DNA from: Mycobacterium colombiense
GTDB lineage: Bacteria > Actinomycetota > Actinomycetes > Mycobacteriales > Mycobacteriaceae
NCBI RefSeq assembly: GCF_001672755.1
Contig: NZ_LZKI01000058.1
Location: forward strand, 1-34,714
DNA length: 34,714 nucleotides
Direction of reading: 5' to 3'
The notes beneath the pieces are model-generated. The model was given only the letters and a program-made list of their open reading frames with translations, did no database searches and was not told where the DNA came from. Position numbers and translations under genes: made by a program. Below, piece after piece: positions 1 through 15,100 of this stretch (its first letter is position 1; the number at the start of each line of letters is the position of its first letter).

Positions 1-403
1 GCCGGCCGCCGACCTGATGACACCCGGCCTGCACGGCAGCACCTTCGGCGGCAACCCCGTCTGCGCGGCGGCGGCGCTGGCGGTGCTGCGGGTGCTGGCC
101 GAGCAGAACCTGGTCCGGCACGCGGAGGTGCTGGGCAAGTCGCTGCGCCACGGCATCGAGGCGCTGGGCCATCCGCTGATCGACCACGTGCGCGGCCGCG
201 GGCTGCTGTGCGGCGTGGCGCTCACCGCGCCGCGCGCCAAGGACGCCGAAGCGGTCGCCCGCCGGGCCGGGTTCCTGGTGAACGCCGCCGCACCCGACGT
301 CATCCGGCTGGCGCCGCCGCTGATTGTCACCGAAGCCCAGGTCGACGGCTTCGTCGCCGCGCTGCCGGGCATCCTCGACGAAGCCGCGGGAGCCGCAGCA
401 TGA
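1..403 (+). CDS. argD: Acetylornithine aminotransferase, C-terminal part (cut by window edge)
   Basis: This is the last ~133 codons of a class III PLP-dependent aminotransferase. The open frame runs in from the left edge (codons begin at base 2) and ends at TGA 401-403. The segment GLHGSTFGGNPVCAAAAL is the conserved C-terminal region of the family in which the Thr contacts the cofactor phosphate of the partner subunit; the catalytic Lys lies upstream of the window. The end contains a family-typical 'RGRGLLCGVAL' strand. ArgD converts N-acetylglutamate semialdehyde to N-acetylornithine in the cytoplasm. Immediate neighbours argF, argR, argG and argH support the assignment over other class III aminotransferases. 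Only 42 bases separate its stop from the argF start, so it is almost certainly in the same operon. Confidence 0.93.
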   Translation, partial: PAADLMTPGLHGSTFGGNPVCAAAALAVLRVLAEQNLVRHAEVLGKSLRHGIEALGHPLIDHVRGRGLLCGVALTAPRAKDAEAVARRAGFLVNAAAPDVIRLAPPLIVTEAQVDGFVAALPGILDEAAGAAA

Positions 404-433
404 CGCGCCACGACGATGCAGAGCGAGCGATGA

Positions 434-1863
<1,430 letters not shown>

Positions 1864-1889
1864 GCGTTTCAACCTAAGGAGATTGGTTC

Positions 1890-4525
<2,636 letters not shown>

Positions 4526-4541
4526 GATGAGGTTGGTTTCC

Positions 4542-4570
4542 CTGACGCGCCGTGACGGGCAGACTAGACT
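4542..4570 (+). promoter_or_regulatory. Candidate sigma-A-type promoter for pks10
   Basis: CTGACG (4542-4547) and TAGACT (4565-4570) are 17 bases apart and each match four of six bases of the -35 and -10 consensus. The -10 has the TANNNT form favoured in mycobacteria. The predicted transcript start near 4577 leaves a leader of about 60 bases before the pks10 ATG. It lies in the only sizeable gap between argH and pks10, so it may separate polyketide expression from arginine control. This is inferred from pattern alone. Confidence 0.4.
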
Positions 4571-4636
4571 TCGGGCTCAAAGCGATCCGGTTGAACGTTT
4601 CCGACCGGGTCCTCGTCACCAAGGGGTGGGAGAACA

Positions 4637-5698
4637 ATGAGCGTCGTCGCCGGCGTCTTCGGTGCGCTACCGCCGCACCGATACTCCCAGCGCGAGCTCA
4701 CCGACTTCTTCGTCAGCATCCCGGAGTTCGAGGGCTACGAGGACATCGTCCGGCAGCTGCATGCCAGCGCCAAAGTCGGCAGCCGTCACCTGGTGCTGCC
4801 GATGGAGCAATACCCCGCACTGACCGACTTCGGCACGGCGAACCGGGTCTTCACCGAGCACGCCGTGAAGCTGGGTTGCGACGCGCTGTCCGGCGCGCTC
4901 GACGAGGCGGGGCTGCAGCCCCGGGACGTCGACGTGCTCATCACCACCACCGTCACCGGTCTCACCGTGCCGTCCGTGGACGCCCGGATCGCCGCGCAGC
5001 TCGGCCTGCGCAACGACGTGCGACGGGTGCCGATGTTCGGGCTTGGCTGCGTGGCCGGCGCCGCGGGAATGGCCCGCGTGAACGACTATCTGCGCGGCGC
5101 ACCGGACGCGGTGGCCGCCCTGCTCTCCGTCGAGCTGTGCTCGCTGACCTATCCCGGATACAAGCCGTCGCTGGCCGGCATGGTCGGCAGCGCCCTGTTC
5201 GCCGACGGGGCCGCGGCGGTGGTGGCCGTCGGCGAGCGGCGCGCCGAACAACTGGCCGCGGGCGGGCCCACCATCGTCGACTCGCGCAGCCACCTGTACC
5301 CCGATTCGCTGCGCACCATGGGCTTCGACGTCGGCGCCACCGGCTTCGAGCTGGTGCTGTCCAAGGACGTCGCGGCCGTCGTCGAGCAATACATCGAAGC
5401 GGATGTCACAGAGTTCCTCCGGTGCCACGGGCTGACGACGGCAGACATCGGCGCCTTCGTGAGCCACCCCGGCGGCCCCAAGGTCATCGAGGCCATCAAC
5501 GCGGCGCTCAGCCTGCCGCCCGAGGCCCTCGAACTCACCTGGCGTTCGCTCGGCGAGATCGGCAACCTCTCGTCGGCGTCGGTGTTGCACGTGCTGCGCG
5601 ACACCATGGCCAAGCCGCCGCCGAGCGGAAGCCCCGGTCTGATGCTCGCGATGGGTCCAGGATTCTGTTCCGAGCTGGTGTTGTTGCGTTGGCACTGA
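4637..5698 (+). CDS. pks10: Type III polyketide synthase (chalcone synthase-like), Pks10 orthologue
   Basis: Homodimeric, CoA-dependent ketosynthase that extends a starter acyl chain with malonyl-type units and releases cyclised products such as alkylpyrones. The 353-residue length equals M. tuberculosis Pks10, and the N-terminus ([18 protein letters not shown]) nearly matches it as I remember it. The Cys-His-Asn triad is C138 (in FGLGCVAG), H277 (in VSHPGGPK) and N310 (in [10 protein letters not shown]). The C-terminal [14 protein letters not shown] is also typical. GGGAG at 4628-4632 supports the ATG. It directly precedes the type I synthase genes pks7-pks8-pks9 and has a paralogue (pks11) at the other end of the cluster. 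The M. tuberculosis pks10 mutant has been reported as defective in phthiocerol dimycocerosate lipids; the true substrate here is not shown by the sequence. Confidence 0.95.
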   Translation: MSVVAGVFGALPPHRYSQRELTDFFVSIPEFEGYEDIVRQLHASAKVGSRHLVLPMEQYPALTDFGTANRVFTEHAVKLGCDALSGALDEAGLQPRDVDVLITTTVTGLTVPSVDARIAAQLGLRNDVRRVPMFGLGCVAGAAGMARVNDYLRGAPDAVAALLSVELCSLTYPGYKPSLAGMVGSALFADGAAAVVAVGERRAEQLAAGGPTIVDSRSHLYPDSLRTMGFDVGATGFELVLSKDVAAVVEQYIEADVTEFLRCHGLTTADIGAFVSHPGGPKVIEAINAALSLPPEALELTWRSLGEIGNLSSASVLHVLRDTMAKPPPSGSPGLMLAMGPGFCSELVLLRWH

Positions 5699-5771
5699 TC
5701 CTCGCCCGCGCGCTCCCGTTCCTACCGTAAGGCGTCGGCTTTTTGGGCTTGAATTTTGCGGAGGTATCGCT

Positions 5772-5801
5772 GTGAGTGACACGAGAGGCCGCCTTCGATG
5801 A
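5772..5801 (+). CDS. Nine-codon leader ORF overlapping the pks7 start
   Basis: A GTG at 5772 opens a frame encoding MSDTRGRLR and stops at TGA 5799-5801, which overlaps the pks7 ATG at 5798 as ATGA. It is preceded at six bases by GGAGGT (5760-5765), one of the strongest Shine-Dalgarno matches in the window. The pks7 ATG itself has only a weaker GAGAGG nine bases upstream. The layout suggests that ribosomes load at the leader and re-initiate at pks7. Whether the peptide is made, or has any role beyond coupling, cannot be told from sequence. The alternative is that GGAGGT with a GTG arose by chance. Confidence 0.45.
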   Translation: MSDTRGRLR

Positions 5802-8800
5802 ACGGCAACACCGAAGAGCTGATCAAGGCTCTTCGCCGGTCGCTGAAAGACAACGAGCGGCTCAAGCGCGAGAACCGCGAGTACCTGGCCGCCGCGACCG
5901 AACCGGTGGCGGTGGTCGGCATGGCCTGCCGGTACCCGGGCGGCGTGGATTCACCAGAGGCTTTGTGGCAGATGGTGGTTGAGGGCCGCGATGTGGTCTC
6001 GGAGTTCCCCGCGGACCGCGGCTGGGACCTGGCCGGTCTGTTCGACGCGGATCCCGACGCCGTGGGCAAGTCGTACGCGCGGTGCGGCGGGTTCCTGTCG
6101 GATGTCGGTGGTTTCGATGCCGCGTTCTTCGGGATCGCCCCCAGCGAGGCGCTGGCCATGGACCCGCAACAGCGCCTGCTGCTCGAGGTGTCCTGGGAGG
6201 CGTTGGAGCGGGCCGGGATTGACCCCGCCACCCTGCGCGGGTCGGCGACCGGTGTGTTCGCCGGGATATTCCACGGCTCCTACGGGGGTCAGGGACGGGT
6301 GCCGGGTCACCTGGAGCGATACGGCCTGCGCGGTTCGACGCTCAGTGTCGCCTCGGGCCGGGTGGCCTATTCGCTGGGGTTCGAGGGCCCGGCCGTCTCG
6401 GTGGACACGGCGTGTTCGTCATCGCTGGTGGCGCTGCACCTGGCGGCGCAGTCGTTGCGTTCCGGCGAGTGCGATCTGGCGCTGGCCGGCGGCGTGACCG
6501 TGATGGCCACACCGGCGATGTTCATCGAGTTCAGCCGGCAGCGCGCGCTGGCCGCCGACGGCCGGTGCAAGGCGTATGCGGGCGCCGCCGACGGCACCGG
6601 CTTTTCCGAAGGCGTCGGCGTGCTGGTGCTGGAACGGCTGGCCGATGCCCGGCGGCACGGGCATCCGGTCCTCGCGGTGGTGCGCGGGTCCGCGGTGAAC
6701 CAGGACGGCGCTTCCAACGGCCTGGCGACGCCCAACGGGCCTTCGCAGCAACGGGTGATCAAGGCGGCCCTGGCCAACGCGCGGCTGGGCACGGCCGACG
6801 TCGATCTGGTCGAGGGCCACGGCACGGGCACCACGCTCGGGGATCCCATTGAGGCGCAAGCGGTTCTGGCGACCTACGGGCAGGGCCGGCCGGTGGATCG
6901 GCCGGTGTGGCTGGGTTCGATCAAATCGAACATGGGTCACACCTCGGCCGCCGCGGGTGCCGGCGGAGTGATCAAGATGGTGCAGGCGATCCGTCACGGG
7001 GTGATGCCCAAGACGTTGCACGTGGATGAGCCGACGCCGCATGTGGATTGGACCGCCGGGGAGGTGTCGCTGCTGACCGAGCAGCGGCCCTGGCCGTCGG
7101 TGGACCGGCCGCGCCGCGCGGGGGTCTCGTCCTTCGGCATCAGCGGCACCAACGCGCACGTCATCGTGGAGCAATACGTCCCGGAGTCCGAAACCGCCAC
7201 CCGCCCAGGCGATGACGTGGTGGTGCCGTGGGTGCTCTCGGCCCGGTCGGGTGAGGCGCTGGCCAACCAGGCGGCGCGGCTGTTGGCCCGGGTGAAGGCC
7301 GATCCCGGTGTGCGGGTGCTGGACGTGGGCTGGTCGCTGGTCGCGACACGCTCGCGCTTCGAGCACCGCGCGGTGATCGTGGGCGCCGACGGCGCGCAGC
7401 TGCTGCGCGGGCTGACGGCGCTGGCGGCCGGCGAGCAGGGCCCGGGCCTGGTGGTCGGCCGCGCGCAGCCGGTGGGCAAGACGGTGTTCGTGTTCCCCGG
7501 CCAGGGCTCGCAATGGGTCGGGATGGGCGCCCAATTGCTGGACAGCTCAAGGGTATTCGCCGAGCACCTGCAGCGCTGCGATAAGGCGCTCGCCGAATAC
7601 GTCGACTGGTCGCTGATCGACGTGATCCGCGGCGTCCCGGGCGCACCCGGGCTGGACCGGGTGGACGTGGTGCAGCCGGCGCTGTGGGCGGTGATGGTGT
7701 CGCTGGCCGAACTGTGGCGCTCAGTGGGCGTGCTGCCCGATGCGGTGATCGGCCATTCGCAGGGCGAGATCGCGGCGGCCTATGTGGCGGGGGCGCTGTC
7801 GCTGGAAGACGCCGCCCGGGTGGTCGCGCTGCGCAGCCGGCTCCTGGTGCAGTTGTCGGGCCGGGGCGGCATGGTCTCGCTGGCGTGCAGTCGGCCGCGC
7901 GCCGAGCAGCTGATCGCCGGCTGGGGCGAGCGGCTGAACATCGCCACCGTCAACGGTGTTGCGGCGGTGGTGGTCTCCGGTGAGGTGGACGCCCTGGCCG
8001 AACTGATGCAACGGTGCGAAGCCGACAACATCCGCGCCCGCAGGATCGACGTCGACTACGCGTCGCATTCGGCACAGGTGGACGCGATTCGCGAGTCCCT
8101 CGGCGACGCGCTGCACGGCATCGCGCCCCGGTCGTCGGCGGTCGCCTTCTTCTCCACGGTCACCGGTGAGCTGACGGACACCGCGGGGCTGAACGCCGAC
8201 TACTGGTTCCAGAGCATCCGGCACACCGTGCAATTCGAGCGGGCGGTACGCAGCGCGTGCGACGCCGGCTACCAGGCGTTCATCGAATCCAGCCCGCATC
8301 CCGTGCTGATGGCCGCCGTCGAAGAAACGATGCCCGACAGTGAGCGGGCGTGCGTCATTCCGTCGCTGGGCCGCGAGGACGGCGGCCTGGACCGCTTCTG
8401 GCTCTCGGTTGCCCAGGCCCACGTGGCGGGCGTGGCCGTCGACTGGCGCGCCGCGATGGCCGGCTTGGGCGGCCGGGCCGTCAACCTGCCGACGTACGGG
8501 TTTGTCCGGCAACACTTTTGGCTTCCGGGCGGGTCGGCGGGGTCGCAAGACGTTGCCGCCCTGGGCCTGGCCGCCGCCGAGCACGGGTTGCTCGGTGCGG
8601 TGGTGCCGCGGCCCGATTCCGGCGGTGTGGTGCTGACGGGCCGGTTGTCGATCGCGGCCCACCCGTGGCTGGCCGATCACGCGGTGGGCGAGACGGTGCT
8701 GTTTCCCGGGTCCGGGTTCGTCGAGTTGGCCATCCGCGCCGGCGACGAGGTCGGCGCTGCGGTGCTCGACGAGCTGACCTTGTCGGCTCCGTTGCTGCTG

Positions 8801-11800
8801 CCCCCGGCCGGGGCCGTGCAGGTGCAGCTGGTGGTCGGCGGGCCCGACCAGTCGGGGTTGCGGCGCTTGTCGGTGTATTCCGCTGGCGACGAACCGGATT
8901 CGGAGTGGGTGTTGCATGCCGAGGGGCTGTTGCGGCCGGGCACGGTGACACCGGATGCGGACTTCTCGATCTGGCCGCCCGCCGGGGCGAGCGCGGTGGA
9001 CGTCACCGGCGTCTACGCCCGGCTGGCGCAGCGGGGCTATGACTACGGCGGCGCCTTCCGGGGCTTGCGGGCCATGTGGCAGCGCGGGGACGAGCTCTTC
9101 GCCGAAGTCGCCGTGCCCGACGACGTCGCAACGCAGGACGGCGGCTTCGGAGTGCATCCCGTGCTCCTGGATGCGGCGCTGCACGCGATCGGCGTCGCCG
9201 CCGATCAGGACCAGACCGTGTTGCCGTTCTCGTGGCAGGGTGTGTCGCTGCACGCCTCGGGCGCGTCGCGGGCGAGGGTCCGGATCGCGCCGGCCGGCGC
9301 CGGGTCGGTGTCGGTGGAACTGGCTGACGGAGCGGGGCTTCCGGTGCTCTCGGTGCGATCGTTGGCCATGCGCCCGGTATCGGCCGGGCAGTTGACGGCG
9401 GCTCCCGCGCAGCGCCCCGAGGGATTGCTCGACGTGACGTGGTCGCCGATCGCAGTGGGCGCAGGCGGGGGCGCCGCCGAGGTCACGCTGTGGGAGCTGG
9501 GCGATCACGGCGGCGACGTGGTGAAGGCCGTGCACGCCGCGGCCGCCGAGATTCTGGCGACGCTGCAATCGTGGTTGCGCGACGAACACGCCGGGGTGCT
9601 GGCCGTCCAGACCCGCGGGGCCGTCGCCCTTGCCGGCGAAGACGTTTCGGACCTGGCCGGCGCGGCGGTGTGGGGCCTGGTGCGCTCGGCGCAGGCCGAG
9701 CACCCCGGCCGGATGGTGCTGATCGACTCCGATGGCTCCGTCGATGCCGGTGCGGTGACCGACTGCGGCGAGCCGCAGGTGGTGGTGCGCCAGGGCGTGG
9801 CGTACGCGGCGCGGCTGCGGCCGGTGCGCATGGGCTCCGCGGTCGAGCTGCCTCCCGCCGGTTGGCGGTTGGATGCCGGTGGCGAGGGCACACTGGAGGA
9901 CCTGGTCGTGAGTCCTTGCCCGCCAACCGAATTGACCGGCGGGCAGGTGCGGGTGGCGGTGGCCGCGGTCGGCGTCAACTTCCGCGATGTCCTGGTGGCC
10001 CTGAGGATGTATCCCGGCGGCGGGCAGCTGGGCGCCGAGGGCTCCGGCGTGGTCATCGAGGTGGGACCCGACGTGACCGGGCTGGCGGTCGGTGACGCGG
10101 TGATGGGTCTGCTCGGGGTAGTCGGTTCCGAGGCCGTGGTGGATCACCGCGTGGTGACACCGGTGCCGGCGGGCTTGTCGTTGGTAGCGGCCGGGGGTGT
10201 GCCGGTGGTGTTCCTGACGGCGTTGTACGGGCTGTCGGTGCTGGGCGGGCTGCGCGCCGGCGAGCGGGTCTTGGTGCACACCGCCACCGGCGGGGTGGGC
10301 ATGGCCGCGGTGCAGCTGGCCCGGCATTGGGGCGCCGAGGTGTTCGTCACCGCCAGCCGCGGTAAGTGGGACACCCTGCGCGCGATGGGGTTCGACGACG
10401 ACCACATCGGCGATTCGCGCACGACGGAGTTCGAGGCGAAATTCTCGGTTGCTACCAACGGTGCCGGGTTCGACGTCGTGCTCAACTCGCTGGCCGGTGA
10501 GTTCACCGACGCGTCGTTGCGGCTGTTGGCTCCCGGCGGCCGATTCATCGAGATGGGCAAGACCGATGTGCGCGATCCGCACGTCATCGCCGACGCGTAT
10601 CGGGGTGTGGTGTACCGGGCCTTCGACCTGATGGAGGCCGGCCCCGACCGCACCGCGGCCATGCTTGCCGAGATCGTGGGACTGTTGGCCGAAGGCGTTG
10701 TGAAACCGTTGCCGCTGAAGACCTTTGACGTCCGTTGCGCCTCGGCGGCCTATCGCTATGTCAGCCAGGCACGCCATATCGGCAAGGTCGCGCTCACCGT
10801 CGGGTCGGGGCCTGGCGAGGTGCTCAGCGGCTGCGGCGGGGGCCTGGCGGGCGCCAGCGTGGTGATCACCGGCGGCACCGGGATGGCCGGTTCGGCGCTG
10901 GCCCGTCACCTCGTCGACCGTTACCGGGTGGCGCACGTGGTACTGGTCAGCCGGACCGGCGCCGGGGCCGCCGGGGTCGCCGAACTGGTGGCCGGGCTGC
11001 AGGAGGCCGGCGCGCAGGTGTCGGTGGTGGCCTGCGATGTCGCCGACCCCGACGCGGCTTCGGCGATGCTGGCCCGGATACCGGCGCAGTATCCGCTGCG
11101 CGGAATCGTGCACGCCGCCGGCGTTCTCGACGACGGGCTGATCTCGTCACTGACCCCGGACCGGCTGGATGCGGTCCTGCGTGCCAAGGTCGACGGGGCC
11201 TGGAACCTGCACGAGCTCACCCGGCACCTGGATCTCTCAGCGTTCGTGGTGTTTTCGTCGATGGCGGGGATCGTGGGAACCCCGGGCCAGGCCAACTACG
11301 CGGCGGCCAACAGTTTCCTCGACGGGCTGGCGGCCTACCGGCGCGCCCACGGACTGGCCGGCCTGTCGCTGGCCTGGGGCCTGTGGGAGCAGGCCTCCGC
11401 GATGACGGCGCACCTCGGGGATCGCGACAAGGCCCGGATGAGCAGGATCGGGCTCGCGCCGCTGTCCACCGCTCAGGCGCTGGCGGCGTTCGACGCCGCG
11501 ATGCTGGTCGACGCTTCGGTGCTGGTGGCCGCGCGGGTGGACCGGGCCGCCCTGTCCGACAACATCGCCGCGCTGCCTCCGCTACTGCGCGAACTCGTGG
11601 TGGGTCCGACCCGTCGCGTCATCGACGACAGGGGCGTCGCCGCGTCGACGACCGGACTTTCGGCGCGCCTGCACGGGCTTACTCCGGAGGCGCGACAGCG
11701 CGAACTTGTCGACCTGGTGTGCGGCAACGCGGCGATGGTGCTGGGCGTGCCCAATCCGGCCGACATCGACGCCGGCCGCGCCTTCCAGCAGCTCGGGTTC

Positions 11801-12172
11801 GATTCGCTGACCGCCGTCGAACTGCGTAACCGGCTCAAAAACGCTACGGGCCTGACCCTTTCGCCGACACTGATCTTCGACTATCCGACACCCACCGTGC
11901 TGGCCGCGCACCTGGACACGCAACTGGTCGGCGCCGACGACCAACCGAACCTGATGGGTCGCTTCAACGACATCACCCGCGAACTGCAGGCGCTGCTCGC
12001 CGCGCCCACCTGGAATGCCGACGACAAGTCGGTGCTGCGGGCCCGCATCCACAACCTGCTCGCCACGCTCCCGCCGGGCGATCGTTCCGATGCCGAACAC
12101 CTCGACGATGACCTCGACGCCGCCACCGAAAGCCAACTCTTTGCGATCCTCGATGAAGAACTCGGCCGCTGA
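5798..12172 (+). CDS. pks7: Type I polyketide synthase, fully reducing module (KS-AT-DH-ER-KR-ACP), Pks7 orthologue
   Basis: This 2124-residue protein is one complete module. A charged coiled-coil docking segment occupies about 1-35. The KS has C206, H341 and H381. The AT has nucleophile S654 in GHSQGE and specificity motif YASH at 754-757, which predicts methylmalonyl-CoA. The DH has H961 and D1125 (DAALH). The ER (about 1368-1668) carries a GGVGMA cofactor motif. The KR has TGGTGMAG near 1691, S1821 and Y1834, with an LDD motif (B-type). The ACP phosphopantetheine serine is S2003 in GFDSL. The C-terminal tail ends [15 protein letters not shown], a docking-like helix. The module should add a reduced, methyl-branched three-carbon unit. 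One oddity is that the first DH motif reads [10 protein letters not shown], with Glu where the family and Pks8 have Gly. It lies 19 bases before pks8. M. tuberculosis pks7 mutants are reported to be altered in dimycocerosate lipids and virulence. Confidence 0.95.
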   Translation: MNGNTEELIKALRRSLKDNERLKRENREYLAAATEPVAVVGMACRYPGGVDSPEALWQMVVEGRDVVSEFPADRGWDLAGLFDADPDAVGKSYARCGGFLSDVGGFDAAFFGIAPSEALAMDPQQRLLLEVSWEALERAGIDPATLRGSATGVFAGIFHGSYGGQGRVPGHLERYGLRGSTLSVASGRVAYSLGFEGPAVSVDTACSSSLVALHLAAQSLRSGECDLALAGGVTVMATPAMFIEFSRQRALAADGRCKAYAGAADGTGFSEGVGVLVLERLADARRHGHPVLAVVRGSAVNQDGASNGLATPNGPSQQRVIKAALANARLGTADVDLVEGHGTGTTLGDPIEAQAVLATYGQGRPVDRPVWLGSIKSNMGHTSAAAGAGGVIKMVQAIRHGVMPKTLHVDEPTPHVDWTAGEVSLLTEQRPWPSVDRPRRAGVSSFGISGTNAHVIVEQYVPESETATRPGDDVVVPWVLSARSGEALANQAARLLARVKADPGVRVLDVGWSLVATRSRFEHRAVIVGADGAQLLRGLTALAAGEQGPGLVVGRAQPVGKTVFVFPGQGSQWVGMGAQLLDSSRVFAEHLQRCDKALAEYVDWSLIDVIRGVPGAPGLDRVDVVQPALWAVMVSLAELWRSVGVLPDAVIGHSQGEIAAAYVAGALSLEDAARVVALRSRLLVQLSGRGGMVSLACSRPRAEQLIAGWGERLNIATVNGVAAVVVSGEVDALAELMQRCEADNIRARRIDVDYASHSAQVDAIRESLGDALHGIAPRSSAVAFFSTVTGELTDTAGLNADYWFQSIRHTVQFERAVRSACDAGYQAFIESSPHPVLMAAVEETMPDSERACVIPSLGREDGGLDRFWLSVAQAHVAGVAVDWRAAMAGLGGRAVNLPTYGFVRQHFWLPGGSAGSQDVAALGLAAAEHGLLGAVVPRPDSGGVVLTGRLSIAAHPWLADHAVGETVLFPGSGFVELAIRAGDEVGAAVLDELTLSAPLLLPPAGAVQVQLVVGGPDQSGLRRLSVYSAGDEPDSEWVLHAEGLLRPGTVTPDADFSIWPPAGASAVDVTGVYARLAQRGYDYGGAFRGLRAMWQRGDELFAEVAVPDDVATQDGGFGVHPVLLDAALHAIGVAADQDQTVLPFSWQGVSLHASGASRARVRIAPAGAGSVSVELADGAGLPVLSVRSLAMRPVSAGQLTAAPAQRPEGLLDVTWSPIAVGAGGGAAEVTLWELGDHGGDVVKAVHAAAAEILATLQSWLRDEHAGVLAVQTRGAVALAGEDVSDLAGAAVWGLVRSAQAEHPGRMVLIDSDGSVDAGAVTDCGEPQVVVRQGVAYAARLRPVRMGSAVELPPAGWRLDAGGEGTLEDLVVSPCPPTELTGGQVRVAVAAVGVNFRDVLVALRMYPGGGQLGAEGSGVVIEVGPDVTGLAVGDAVMGLLGVVGSEAVVDHRVVTPVPAGLSLVAAGGVPVVFLTALYGLSVLGGLRAGERVLVHTATGGVGMAAVQLARHWGAEVFVTASRGKWDTLRAMGFDDDHIGDSRTTEFEAKFSVATNGAGFDVVLNSLAGEFTDASLRLLAPGGRFIEMGKTDVRDPHVIADAYRGVVYRAFDLMEAGPDRTAAMLAEIVGLLAEGVVKPLPLKTFDVRCASAAYRYVSQARHIGKVALTVGSGPGEVLSGCGGGLAGASVVITGGTGMAGSALARHLVDRYRVAHVVLVSRTGAGAAGVAELVAGLQEAGAQVSVVACDVADPDAASAMLARIPAQYPLRGIVHAAGVLDDGLISSLTPDRLDAVLRAKVDGAWNLHELTRHLDLSAFVVFSSMAGIVGTPGQANYAAANSFLDGLAAYRRAHGLAGLSLAWGLWEQASAMTAHLGDRDKARMSRIGLAPLSTAQALAAFDAAMLVDASVLVAARVDRAALSDNIAALPPLLRELVVGPTRRVIDDRGVAASTTGLSARLHGLTPEARQRELVDLVCGNAAMVLGVPNPADIDAGRAFQQLGFDSLTAVELRNRLKNATGLTLSPTLIFDYPTPTVLAAHLDTQLVGADDQPNLMGRFNDITRELQALLAAPTWNADDKSVLRARIHNLLATLPPGDRSDAEHLDDDLDAATESQLFAILDEELGR

Positions 12173-12191
12173 CACCCCGCAAGGAGCAACG

Positions 12192-15100
12192 ATGCCGGGC
12201 ACCTCGCAGCACGTCGACTACCTGAAACGCCTCACGGCGGATCTCAGGCGGACCCGGCGGCGCGTCGCGGAACTCGAGGGCCAACTCCGCGAGCCGGTCG
12301 CCGTGGTGGGCATGGCGTGTCGCTATGCCGGCGGGGTCGAATCGCCAGAAGACCTGTGGCAACTCGTGATCGAGGGCCGCGACACGGTGTCGGACTTCCC
12401 GGCCGACCGCGGCTGGGACGTCGAGGGGTTGTACGACCCCGACCCCGACGCCAAGGGAAAGATGTACACCCGGCAGGGCAGCTTCCTGCAGGACGCCGGA
12501 GACTTCGACGCAGGATTCTTCGGCATCGGGCCCAGCGAGGCGCTGGCCATGGACCCCCAGCAACGGATGATGCTGGAGATCTGCTGGGAAGCGTTGGAGC
12601 GGGCCGGGATCGACCCCTTCGCGCTGCGCGGCTCGGCGACCGGCGTGTTCGCCGGGGTGATCCACGCCGGCTACGGCGGCGAGGTGAAGGGCGAGCTGGA
12701 GGGCTACGGGCTCACCGGCTCGACGCTGAGCGTGACCTCGGGCCGGGTGTCCTACGTGTTGGGTCTGGAAGGCCCCGCGGTGTCGGTGGACACGGCGTGT
12801 TCGTCGTCGCTGGTCTCCATGCATCTGGCCGCGCAGTCGCTGCGGTCCGGGGAATGCGATCTGGCGCTGGCCGGTGGGGTGACCGTGATGGCCACCCCCG
12901 CGGCCTTCGTCGAGTTCAGCCGTCAGCGCGCGCTGGCTCCCGATGGTCGCTGCAAGGTGTACGCCGGTGCGGCGGACGGGACTTCGTGGTCGGAGGGCGC
13001 GGGCGTGCTGGTGCTGGAGCGGTTGGCCGACGCGCGGCGCCTGGGGCATCCCGTCCTGGCGGTGCTGCGCGGCACGGCGGTCAATCAGGACGGCGCGTCG
13101 AACGGGTTGACCGCGCCCAACGGTCCGTCGCAGCAGCGGGTGATCCGGGCGGCGCTGGCGAACGCCGGGCTGACGGCGGCGGACGTGGATGTGGTCGAGG
13201 GTCACGGGACCGGGACGGTGCTCGGGGACCCCATCGAGGCCCAGGCGCTGCTGGCCACCTACGGACAGGATCGTCCCGCGGAGCGGCCGCTGTGGTTGGG
13301 GTCGATCAAATCCAACATCGGGCATACCTCGGCCGCGGCGGGGGTGGCCGGGGTGATCAAGATGGTGCAGGCGATCCGGCACGGTGTGATGCCCAAGACG
13401 CTGCACGTGGATGTCCCTTCGCCGCACGTGGATTGGTCGGCCGGCGCGGTGTCGCTGTTGACCGGGCCGCAGCCGTGGCCCGATCACGGCGGGATACGGC
13501 GGGCGGGCGTCTCGTCGTTCGGGATCAGCGGCACCAACGCGCACGTGATCGTCGAGCAGGCCCCCGCGCAACTCGACAGCGAAGCCGAACCGGCTGCGGG
13601 AGAATCGAATCCGGTGATCCCGTGGGTGGTTTCGGCCCGGTCGCCCGAGGCGTTGTCCGGCCAGGCCCAACGGCTGCTGGACCGGCTGGGCGCCGACGCG
13701 GGTGTGCGGGCGGTGGACGTGGGGTGGTCGCTGGCGACCACCCGGGCGGCCTTCGAGCACCGCGCGGTGCTGGTCGGCGCCGACCGTGCGGCCCTGACGG
13801 CGGGGTTGGCGGGACTGGCGGCCGGGCGGCCCGACGTGGGCGTGCTGGTCGGCCGGACCCGGGCGGTGGGCAAGCGGGTGTTCGTCTTCCCCGGCCAGGG
13901 CTCGCAGTCCCTCGGGATGGGCGCCGAGTTGTATGACCGTTTTCCGGTGTTCGCGCAGGCTTTCGACGAGGCGGTCGCGGCGGTGGATGCTCACGCGCGG
14001 CTGCCGCTGCGCGAGGTGATGTGGGGCTCCGACCCGGAGTTGTTGCAGAGCACCGAGTTCGCCCAGCCGGCGTTGTTCGTGGTAGAGATCGCGTTGGCCG
14101 CGTTGTGGCAATCCTTCGGTGTGACACCGGATGTGGTGATCGGCCATTCGGTGGGCGAGATCGCCGCGGCGTGCGTGGCCGGGGCGGTGTCACTGCCCGA
14201 CGCGGCGCGGCTGGTGGCGGCGCGCGGCCGGCTGATGGCCGGGCTGCCCGCCGGCGGGGTGATGGTCGCGGTGAGCGCAACCGAAGCCGAGGTGGCTGGA
14301 TTGCTGAACGGTACCGTGAGCATCGCGGCGGTCAACGGCCCGCAATCGCTGGTGCTCTCCGGGGAGCGGGCCGCGGTGGGCGCGGTCGCGGACCGGCTGG
14401 CCGCGGGCGGCGCGAGGGTGCACCGGCTGGCCGTCTCGCACGCGTTTCACTCGCCGTTGATGGAGCCGATGACGGGGGAGTTCGCGGCGGTGGCCGCCGA
14501 CGTGTCGGCAGGTCAGCCGCGAATCGCCTTGGTGTCCAACCTAACCGGGCAACTGGCCGGCCCCGACTATGGCTCCGTCGAGTACTGGGTCGACCACGTG
14601 CGCAAGCCGGTGCGATTCATCGACGGTGTGCAGCTGGCCGAATCGCTGGGTGCCGGGGTGTTCCTGGAGGTGGGTCCGGGCGCGGCGCTGACGTCCGCGG
14701 TGGAGCAATCCCTGACGACCGACCGGGCGACCTCGGTGGTGACCATGGCCAAGGGCCGCCCCGAAGTGGACTCGCTGCTGCGGGCGGCGGGGCAGCTGTT
14801 CACGGCCGGTGCCGACGTGCGGTGGGCCGCGGCGTTCGCCGACCGCACCGCGCAGCGTGTCGAGCTGCCCACGTATGCGTTTGTGCGGCGCCGGTTTTGG
14901 CTGTCCAGCGATTCGGTGGGTTCGGCCAACATCGCCAGCCTAGGTTTGGCCGAGGCCGAGCACGCGCTGCTGGGCGCGGTGGTGGACCGGCCGGATTCCG
15001 GCGGTGTGGTGTTGACGGGCCGGCTTTCGATTGCCGCCCAGCCATGGCTGGCCGACCACGCGGTGGCCGGCACGGTGCTGTTTCCGGGAGCCGGGTTCGT

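Noticed and set aside
7721..11113. 1130-codon open frame on the minus strand opposite pks7
   Set aside because: It is antisense to strongly conserved synthase domains, its translation is Arg/His/Gly-rich without domains, and long shadow frames are normal in DNA this GC-rich.
12015..12191. Upstream extension of pks8 into pks7
   Set aside because: AAGGAG precedes ATG 12192, which starts a typical docking helix; the earlier frame overlaps the conserved tail of pks7.
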